Part shown: piece by piece, positions 55,885 to 64,000 of the stretch
How positions within the stretch are numbered: position 1 is the stretch's first letter
How the letters are laid out: each line of letters begins with the position of its first letter
NCBI RefSeq assembly: GCF_000003815.2
Contig: NC_049981.1
Coordinates: forward strand, 30,322,760 to 30,386,759
From: Branchiostoma floridae
Lineage: Eukaryota > Chordata > Leptocardii > Amphioxiformes > Branchiostomatidae
Direction of reading: 5' to 3'
DNA length: 64,000 nucleotides
Program-made: the position numbers and the translations under genes
The notes under the pieces: generated by a model
Database searches by the model: none
The model's input: the letters and a program-made list of their open reading frames with translations, nothing else
Told to the model about the DNA's origin: nothing

Positions 55885-57100
55885 GTTTTTCAGCTTCTTG
55901 AACATGAACGGGCTGGGGCTTGGGATCGCCCGTACCGCCTACACCGCCGCGCAGCAGGTGTATAACATACGGAAGCGCGACGCGGATGTGCGAAATAACA
56001 AGGCAGCTAGCTACTGTATCCCCCCTGGTGACTAAAAAGGCGTTGAGCTTTAGCGTGCTGCAAGGGTACGTTGTGACAAGGAGGTTGTGAGGACCGCGCG
56101 GGAGAACGTGTATCGTCGTCTGGCGCGCTGTGAGATCACCGGTCACCCACCAGGACCCCGTCACTTCACAGTAAGGGGTGCCAGGTTAGGGGAGGACAAA
56201 ACCACACCTTGTTCTTTTTCTTGTTGTTCCCGCTAAATATATTACGGCAGTGTCCTTTTAGAAAAAGACGACAGTTGTAACACGTGTTGTCTTTGCGAGC
56301 GTGATTGAATATACAAAATTCACAGACTACAAAATTCTTATGGACACATATTTTCATAACGTGATTATGTAATAAAAGTACATAATTATCATATAGATTG
56401 ATATTAATGATGACATAGTAGAAGGTCGCGATAGCAATATGCATTAGACACATACACTGTGAGACACACGGCGTAGTGACGAACTATACTTCAAATGTAA
56501 CTACCGTCCTTTTTTTTTAAAAGAAATCAAATCCGTTTAACTCTATATCCACTGTTAACTAGACTGTTTGTAGTAAACTTATTTCTCTGGCCCCCGTAAG
56601 TATGAAATAATGGCACAACCAACTAACGTTATCACAAGGGCAAAAGTCCAAACGGCAGCTCGACATCGTAACAATTTCAACCCCCCAAAACAAAGCATCT
56701 GTCCCCTCGAAAAACAATGCAGGACTTAGACAGGTTTACAAAGTAGATATGAAACGTGACTTACGCGGGGTCCCATAGCGTATGCTGTTGACTATTGCTG
56801 CAACAAGCACCCATATTTCCAGTGGGACGCGTCCGGCAGGTACGAGGGCGTATTTTTTAGACCTCCGTTTCCGCGTGTCAAAGTCTACGAGAGAGACTGC
56901 TCCGTCCAAAGTACGTGTATATAATACACGCCCCAAGCCCAAACACCTGTCTTAAATCGTTACAACGGAGAGAGGCTAAGATATGACATATGGATTTATA
57001 TCCTCCAGTGCTCTGTTGTTGACAGACGGCCTGTTCTAGGTCAGAAGCCCCTCAGGTCCATGGATACTACACCTGTTCTGCTCGTGGCACCGCAGAAATA
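55885..57100 (-). promoter_or_regulatory. Probable PKG promoter / 5' UTR region
   Basis: CpG-rich sequence continues upstream of exon 1 to about 56160. A strong donor-like CCCCGC|GTAAGT at 56765 (minus) could end a non-coding first exon, but its phase (1) does not fit coding exon 2, so it could only contribute as 5' UTR. The transcription start was not found. Confidence 0.4.
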
Positions 57101-58555
57101 AAGCCTTAAATTGCACAACTGGCCCGACTCCTTGCCTTCGCGTGTACACCTACTGATGAACAATTTCTCCCAATCATGCCAATCTCTCACAGCGTTATAT
57201 TTTCCCAGCAAACACTTTCAAGGCCCGAGCCGCGCACCGACCGCGCCGGTTTCACACCTGTTTGATCAAGGCGTTCCACACGCTGTTGAACTTTGAGTTC
57301 CCTTTCACGTTTCATGGCCAAACACTTCTTCTCGCGAACACTCCTCATAGCCGCGTAGCTAGGCTGTTAGATGTACACTAGCTTATGTACGATAAACCGA
57401 TACGTGTGACCTGCTGACTCGCAAATCCCATATACAAGAGTTTTGCAACGGATATGGACGTCACCTCATCAAATAGACCACGCCGTCCTTGGAGGGTACG
57501 GAGAGTAAAATCCGGTCAGAAATATAAAATATACAGTCCGCATTAAGTCACATATGTTCCTTTCCGAAGCCGTCCATTGAAACCGCTTTTGTGGCTAAAC
57601 TCTCCCTCTGGCTAATATTCTCCCTATAACCAGCTTAGTTAGTCTGGTGGAGACATAGCAACGATATAACAAGGAGGCGCACACACGAGTTCACATCGCC
57701 AACAAATCTGGCGACATCACGCGTACTAAGTACTCTAACGCACGAAAATAGAATCTGGAGCACAGTACAGTATTTGCTGCGGTCGAGGACGCCGTTTCCA
57801 AGCGTGGGCGACGAAGGCCGCGATTACATGATTGGGAAAATGGGCTAACCTCAAGATGTGAATCAGTGGTAATCTAAACGCTATAGCCAATACTATAATG
57901 CCCTCTGGCACTGGGCGGCCGGATTTCTAAATACGCGGTCCCAGTGGTCAAATACGAACAGCGCCCCCACACGGCTTTGGTATGAACTGCCTCATTACTA
58001 TTGCTACAGGCGAAACCTTGGTACTCTTTCCAGCACGAGAAATCACAGAAGAAAATGGCACCCATTAAAGTCGTCTGAGACCTCTACACCGATAACAAGA
58101 ACTGTAAACGATTGGGCCTATATATAGTGTACTTTTGATGGCGTGCTTTTTGTTGCCCTCTGAATGAGCAACTTGTCAATGGGGCTCCGCACTAATAATC
58201 TTATGCATCATTGAAATAAATTGGGCGGATGTCTCATACCGCCATTACTTCGCAATGCAAACCCATCAACCCCTGGACCATAGAGACATGCGTTTTGCTG
58301 TACACGTTATGACTTGAAGGCCCAGTTTCTGCTCAAACGCTTACAAATTGCTTTGAAGAGCTCCCTCGCCGACTGCCTTCTCCTGAGTATTGCGCGCTGG
58401 CGCCAAGCAATTATTGCAGGGTAAATATAGAATCTTAAACGAGTTTTTACAATACAGACTGCTGCCTAACTCGCATTTTTTTGTTCCAGCGCTTGTCGTG
58501 GGAGAAAATTGCTAGCAGCTGTTTTTGGGAGGTCGATCAAGTTTAGACATCAAGG
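57101..58555. other. Upstream of PKG, nothing recognised
   Basis: Mixed GC content with scattered CpG; no reading frame with a recognisable domain and no bounded repeat. Confidence 0.4.
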
Positions 58556-58784
58556 TAACGCTAGTTCACCTTTATCCGCGGGTAACCTATATCCGTTATT
58601 TTAAAAACAGGGTATCTAGGGATGACAAGTCGACGGACGGTGGTTTCAAATTGCAATGTTTTCAAACTTTTGTTGTTTTGGTATTTAAAACCACCATTCG
58701 TCAACTTGATATCCCTATATCAACTGTTTTTTTTTCTGAAACAACGGATATAGGTTACCCCTCAGATCAAGGTGAAGTAGCGTA
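58556..58784. mobile_element. MITE, TAACGCTAGTTCACC family
   Basis: 229 bp, starting TAACGCTAGTTCACCTTTAT then GGGTAACCTATATCCGTTAT and ending ACAACGGATATAGGTTACCC then GGTGAAGTAGCGTA. The best-preserved copy of the family outside the nested pair. Confidence 0.85.
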
Positions 58785-59415
58785 GGTAAGATGGAAGAGA
58801 GAACAGGCATTCAAGCAAATGGATAGATTTTGGAATCGGTTTGACGTGTCAGGTAGCACCTTCCGTCAGTGAACTGCTAACTTTCCAAGTGGATGCTATC
58901 TGAAACGTCTGATAGCTGTCTAGTTAAGTCGATGAAAGTTAGACGTCCAGGTAAAAAGAAACGCCAAAAAGCAGTTACTCAAGCAACTGGATATGATTTT
59001 GGAAACGGTCAGACGTCCCAGACACCATCCAGTTGCTTGAGTAACTGCTTTTTGGCGTAGCTGTCTAGTTGCTTCCCAAAACTCAGTATCATCTTGCGTC
59101 GTTGATAGACTTTTGACAATTCCTTGGTCGATATCCAAGGCGAAGGAGAGCGAAATACGTTTCTGAATACGTACTATGTGCTCGATTCAAGATCATTGAA
59201 GGTAATCTTGGACCTGGAGGCCTTAGTCATCATTTCTTCCAAATCATCGAAGTACAAAATAAAACGCCGTCAGCACAGTAAGCAATAACACTGACGGTGC
59301 GGAAATATTTCACATATTTCGTCTATAGTTAAATGGCTCAGGGGTGTGGCGTGTGATTAGATTATCATCTTCAATATGTGCAAAAGCTTTTGCAACTATC
59401 TCCCAAATCTATATA
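58785..59415. repeat. Dispersed repeat with perfect 31-bp inverted arms
   Basis: The arms 58962-58992 and 59027-59057 are exact reverse complements (core CAGTTACTCAAGCAACTGG) separated by 34 bases. Single diverged copies of the arm occur at 60671-60704 and 62258-62290, each near a GGATGTCTAAC- or AGATGTCTAAC-type phrase. The family is unidentified; the rest of the interval shows no gene. Confidence 0.75.
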
Positions 59416-59976
59416 AACCCATATTAAAGACACTATCTTTGACTACCATTAAAGCCGACTTAGAATGAGTACTTCGTCGAGGTTGCAGAGTGAAAGTTCT
59501 GGGAAAGTGACAGAGCCAGAGGTTGCTAAAGTTTGAGTGTTAACTCTGAAAGTAGTTTATAATAGTCCGCATGTAGCTCGGTCACAACGCGGTTGCTGTG
59601 ATGTCGTCGTTTTCGTGGAATGAGGGTGAACGTTTTGTGCATGAAACGCCCTTTAGAAATGGTCTTATGTAGTCCCAAAAAGATAGCGCGCTACTTCGTA
59701 AACCCATATTAAAGACACTATCTTCGTCTACCATCAAAGAAGGATGAAAATGGCAAATATTTGTCGAGGTTGAACAGTAGAAGTTCTGGAAAACTGAAAG
59801 AGGCTGCTGTAAAGTTTGAGTATAAACTCTGAAAGTAGTTCTCATATAGCTCGGTCGCAATGCTGTCGTAGTGAGTTCACCACCCTAGCGGGATGAGACT
59901 GAAAGTTTTGTGCATAAAACGCCTTTTAGAAATGGTTATACATGTATGTAGTCCCATAAGATAGCGCGCTGCTTCG
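59416..59976. repeat. 285-bp tandem duplication, diverged
   Basis: Unit 1 is 59416-59700 and unit 2 is 59701-59976. Shared blocks include AACCCATATTAAAGACACTA, AACTCTGAAAGTAGTT and GATAGCGCGCT. Divergence suggests an old duplication. Confidence 0.8.
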
Positions 59977-60209
59977 TCCAGGCCCTAGGGAATGGTATTA
60001 CATGGCTTTGTAGGAATACGCATGTAGGTGTATGAAGAAAGGGTGCCATTTCGCCAGCTTTACCTTCTCGGCGGAAAGGAGCGGAGAAACGTGCTCAGTT
60101 GGGAGGAACGGACGGGAAAGATCGCAAAACGTGGGATTTGGAGCATTAGGGTGGGTTCACACATGCGTAGATATTCAAGATGTTTGCAAGAGGGACTTTA
60201 AGGGCTCTT

Positions 60210-60441
60210 GATATTGGAAGGACCTTGCAAATGATAGATCCAGCTGGACATGCACACTATCCAGGCAGCTAAAATCAGGAGAAATCAGACTGATGTACAT
60301 GGCAGAAGAAAAGCGGATCCTGCGAAAAGAGCTCTGCAACAGACCTGCGTCAGCTTACCAATGTGCCCTATGTGGCAGAGACTGTCCTTCTCGTATTGGA
60401 CTGTTAAGCCACAGGCGACGCTGTAGGGCTAATATCAATTA
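60210..60441 (+). mobile_element. Non-LTR retrotransposon 3' coding end (zinc-finger tail)
   Basis: The frame ending at the TAG at 60439-60441 reads EKRILRKELCNRPASAYQCA then LCGRDCPSRIGLLSHRRRC. This matches the C-terminal C-x2-C...H-x4-C finger common after reverse transcriptases of LINEs in invertebrates. The reverse transcriptase itself is not present upstream, so it is a 5'-truncated copy. Confidence 0.55.
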
Positions 60442-61180
60442 GGATTTTACCATGGTCAATATTGACTGAAGGAGGCCATATATAAGCGTTAATGTCAATA
60501 TGGAAGTCTTAGACACAAAAATAGCCAGATAAATGCCATCTGAGTTAGCCGATCTCTTTTACATATCAATTCACAGCTTGAATACAAAAACCATCTCCGA
60601 CAAGGTCTCTTCAGTATCACTGACGAAAACTAGTGGATGCTAGTTGAAACGTTTGACCGTTTCCAAAACCATATCCAGTCGCTTGAGTAACTGCTTTTTG
60701 GAGTGTCTTCTTGCCTAGATGTCTAACCTTCATCGACGCTTCTTCAAATTTCTTGGCGAAGGGTAAAAAATGCAAGAGAGGAATAAAGGTGTAGAAACAG
60801 CTCAAGCTAAATACTTTGACATTCTCTTGGTTTTCATCTGAAATTCCGGTGATAACGGGTCGCGAGACCATCGGCGCCGCGCTCCTAACGACCTGCCGGC
60901 GGCCCTCTCATTTCCCCCGTTCAAGTTCATCGGTTTTCCACGCTCGCCTTCTCTCGCAGAAACCAATTTGGCCGCGAGGAGGAGGTGGAATCAATTACCC
61001 TGATCCCCGCGGAAGCCTCCTGATGCGGTTTACAACTGTAGGGTCCGGGACTACAGGCCGTTTGATGGCCAGTCGGGACATGGAGGCTCCGCTTAAGTGT
61101 TGGGTACAATTTACGGAGGGGTTTGAATGGGGGCGTCTGCGTCGGCGAGATAATGTTTGGAGGGATGTGCGAGCATACCC
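60442..61180. other. No gene; repeat-derived
   Basis: 60640-60740 is a copy of the arm-bearing repeat at 58785-59415. 60840-61180 is GC-rich with a 124-codon plus frame lacking any recognisable domain. Confidence 0.4.
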
Positions 61181-61493
61181 TGGATTCTAGTAAAACCACT
61201 GCACTGTAGTATAGAGTGGTTATTTTCCTCTTAAGCTTTGCTCATCCTTGTTCTGGATGTTCTTAAAATGTTTTTCTTAAAAAACGCCCAGGTAATACCA
61301 ATGAGGTTCTCTAGGCACAACCTTGATTCTAGTAAAGCCATTGCTAAAGCTGGCGTAGAGTGGTGCTTTTCCTCTTTTCTCATCCTTCTGGACGTTCTTA
61401 ATAAAATGTTTTTCTTAAAAACATACCCTGGATCATAGTAAAACCACTGCACTGTAGAGTGGTACTTTTCCTCTTAAGCTTTGCTCATCCTTG
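61181..61493. repeat. Irregular tandem repeat, 106-139 bp units
   Basis: CC(C)TTGGATTCTAGTAAAACC-type starts at 61181, 61320 and 61426, each followed by AGAGTGGT and CTTTTCCTCTT; the first two also carry TTTTTCTTAAAAA. The third unit is cut short. Confidence 0.7.
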
Positions 61494-61599
61494 GTGTCCA
61501 GAGCGTCAAGGGTCAGTTAGTGGTAGGTCCGCTAGGAGCGTGATTAAGCTGAGGATAAAAAGGCCAATGAGCGGTAATCAGCCTTTATACATGTATCAC

Positions 61600-61812
61600 C
61601 TGGGTGGCAACCTCGCTGTAACTCAAATCTTTTGAGAGATCACAGCAAGGGCACCTTCGTTGGATAGTTTTAAAGAGCACTTGCAGATAGAGGTGCAAAT
61701 GTTAGGTGTGGCGGGTCGTTCAGTGTAATATAACCAGCTGCTGCCGCGCCGTGTGCCTGCGAAGCTGGTGTGTTACGACGAAGGGCGGTTATACCGGCTA
61801 CTAGTATATAGA
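61600..61812 (+). mobile_element. CR1/jockey-like LINE 3' end
   Basis: The frame EITARAPSLDSFKEHLQIEV (ending at the TAA at 61727-61729) resembles the last residues of many LINE reverse transcriptases (a 'P-S/T-L-D-x-F-K-x-x-L' ending). It is followed by a GC-rich 3' UTR ending GGTTATACCGGCTACTAGTA. 5'-truncated. Confidence 0.5.
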
Positions 61813-62820
61813 TACAGATATATAGAGAGCTAAACGAATTCCCATACAAGATTTAAAAACAATCATTTTACGCCGTGTGTTTTGTTGTCTTATCAGTCAA
61901 ACTTTTACATTTTGCATGATATTAAAATCACGAATGGGGGCTTTTAAGATCGAAAAACTCACTGATGACACACGACGATCACATTATACTCAGTTGCATT
62001 TTTTGTGTGCTCCGAGTACAGCGTGGAGTTCCCAGAGGATTAGACTAATGTATTACACGTGTAAATGTAACCTCACCTCACCGGTAAATGTAACAGTGTA
62101 GGTTTAATGTGTCATTACTCATTAGGGGAAAACATCCGACATCATATAACCATAGCCGGCGGCTGAATGTCTAGTTCAGGTCTCTTGGTGGGTGATCGTA
62201 AAAGCAAGGTGGAAAACGGCATCGAATACTTTCATACTAAGTATGAAATCAAAATCATATCCAGCTGCTTGTGTAACTGCTTTTTGGCATATCTTATTAC
62301 CTGGATGTCTAACTTTTATCATCGTATTTCTACACAAATCTTTTCGTTCCAATAATCTCATTGTAAATGCACAATGAGAAAGCGGAACCAGCGTCGAATA
62401 TTTTCATACAAATCTTTTTGTTCCAAGAATCTATTTGTAGACCAGAATGTCATAGCCTTCTTAGAAGGCAAGTCCGATCCGACGGCAATAGAACTGATAA
62501 ACGTTTAGAAATCTCGTTTATTACCGGCGTCTAAATGACAAGTCATTTAAGACTGTTATGGCCGATGGTTTTAGTTTTTACCAGACTCCAAAGGTCTAGA
62601 AAAATAGCTGAATTTTGTCAGATAGGCGTAATGATATGCCAGGGGAGTAGCCGACAAGAGGCTACTGTACTCCTTGGCAGGCCTTTCCGTCTATCTGGCA
62701 AAATTAAACTATTTTGCAACCAAAGTATTGACTGTGGACTATGCCACAGCCGTCGCCAAAATAAAGTGGCAGGGGCAAAGTATTGACTAGAATGACTAGA
62801 AGATACATCTACTAATTCTA
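61813..62820. other. No gene; dispersed repeat copy
   Basis: 62250-62330 is another copy of the CAG-TGCTTG-GTAACTGCTTTTTGG arm repeat. No other structure recognised. Confidence 0.4.
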
Positions 62821-64000
62821 TGGTCCCCTTTGAAAAAAAGGGGCCCTTCCGGTTGTGTCTACAGACTGTTTTTCTGGATTTTCGGGCGTGGCACATACTT
62901 GGCTCCGAGGGACACCCTACAGCTATTTTTGGGCACGGTCGGGCCCCTGGATATTTTTACTTCGGAGTTAAAATCAACGCGGGACCTGGCAAAAAATAAA
63001 CGCTGTGATTTAATCGTAACAAACAGTATCTCCGGTTGTGTTATCCGGCAGTCCACGAGGAAACATTTGTGGCCCTGAGGCCGTCCGGGGCTACATCTAG
63101 GCTCCGTCGCAGAATTCAGGTGCGGGGTGGATATGCGGGTTCGCGATTTTCAACGATGGCGGGGCAAACTCCCTTCCTCGACAAACTTCCTTTTCCGGCT
63201 AAGAAAACTTATCCAACGTTTGAAAATCGCAAACCACCGCTCCCTCCCCCCCCCCCTCTTAAAATAAAAGCCAGCCCCGCTCAAAATCTTCGACGGAGGC
63301 TAGGCTGCATCCCCTACGGACACCCGTGCAAATGTGACCGTAACATCAGCTGCTGAATAAGGCGGAAATGAAAGCTTGCCTTCTTAGGCTTACGTCACAT
63401 TTCCTTCCCGGGGCCCGTCCGGGCTGTTTGCGGAAACGAAAATTTAAAGTTCATGTCAATAGATATGCACAAGGTATGCTTTTTGAATTATTTTTGGTAC
63501 ATTTGGTGTTCTTGTTGTGTTTTATACCGTACTTTTCCCCCCCAAGCTGTCCGGCAAGGCCCCTTTGCGGAAATGTGACGTTAGCCTTACTTAAGCCGCC
63601 CCTGAAGAGGTATATGGGAGGCCTGTGTAATCGCACGTATCAATTATGCATGGAGCCAATCTAAACAGCATGATGATAAAGTTCTCGTCTCGCTCAGGTT
63701 GACAAGCCATTAACTGAAACTGGAATAGAGAAACTCATTAAGTATTCAAGAAGCGTTCACAGACCTCAAGACTCCGGAAATAGATATCCTCGTATGTCTT
63801 GTTCAATTTTAGTTAATGGATCATGAAAAGAAGATTTTGAAAAACATTAAAAGTGTCCGTCGATCACTTCCTGTCAGTCTACGATGAACACGACTAGTAA
63901 ATGGATAATGTATTACTGCGAAAACACAAAAAAGACCAAAATCATACCTATCATACATAAATTAGTATTCATTTCCATGACCTGGACTGCAGTGTCTGAT
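62821..64000. other. GC-richer repeat-like tract, no gene
   Basis: GCGATTTTCAACG near 63148 and CGTTTGAAAATCGC near 63219 are inverted copies, and CCCGTCCGGGCTGTTTGCGG and CAAGGCCCCTTTGCGGAAA recur in similar settings. I read this as transposon-derived. A 66-codon frame from ATG 63157 with a proline run is unsupported. Confidence 0.4.

Noticed and set aside
55865-56164. 99-codon minus frame overlapping PKG exon 1
   Set aside because: A different frame in a CpG-rich region; no domain, and exon 1 has a clear start elsewhere.
56736-56942. 68-codon minus frame ending in a strong donor GTAAGT, considered as an alternative first PKG exon
   Set aside because: Its phase at the donor (1) does not match coding exon 2 (needs 2), so it cannot be a coding alternative; at most a 5' UTR exon.
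63157-63356. 66-codon frame with proline run and C-terminal cysteines (GCIPYGHPCKCDRNISC)
   Set aside because: The cysteine spacing loosely recalls small secreted peptides, but there is no signal peptide, and the flanks contain inverted repeats suggesting a mobile element.

Overview
This is a eukaryotic, intron-rich, repeat-dense genomic window with four assembly gaps. The protein set (a cGMP-dependent protein kinase, two phenazine-biosynthesis-like PBLD genes, CCDC61), the load of short inverted-repeat DNA elements and tRNA-derived SINEs, and a Helentron-type Helitron suggest an invertebrate deuterostome. An amphioxus-like cephalochordate is my best guess. That is inference from protein resemblance and repeat style; I could not search for it.

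One minus-strand gene frames the window: a cGMP-dependent protein kinase (PKG). Its coiled-coil first exon is at 55.4-55.9 kb, and exons for the first cyclic-nucleotide-binding domain are at 6.2, 2.6 and 2.0 kb. Splice phases match across all junctions. The second cNMP site and the kinase domain lie beyond base 1. Its first intron is about 49 kb and contains everything from 6.2 to 55.4 kb. Nested in it are two tandem minus-strand PBLD paralogues (A at 38.6-41.3 kb, B at 42.5-46.3 kb), a plus-strand CCDC61 gene with an uninterrupted coding region (46.9-48.5 kb) divergent from PBLD-B across a short shared promoter, and a minus-strand Helentron with one open 2,456-codon frame (28.3-35.7 kb).

Region by region: 0-2.6 kb PKG exons; 4.3-4.8 kb a 237-bp tandem duplication; 5.3-6.6 kb an unusual array in which the 3' half of PKG exon 2 with its splice donor has been amplified; 6.7-27 kb intron with SINEs, miniature inverted-repeat elements (MITEs) and a nested MITE insertion; 27.2-35.7 kb the Helentron with two roughly 135-bp minisatellites at its 3' side; 37-48.5 kb nested genes; 50-54 kb more MITEs; 55.4-57 kb CpG-rich PKG first exon and promoter; 58-64 kb repeats and LINE 3' ends, no gene recognised.

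The most interesting points are the exon-half/donor array in PKG, a pair of homologous exons in PBLD-B whose phases force mutually exclusive use, an almost identical exon 4 between otherwise diverged PBLD copies (probable gene conversion), and the Helentron's three in-frame variable repeats plus a 3' minisatellite built from its own C-terminal codons.
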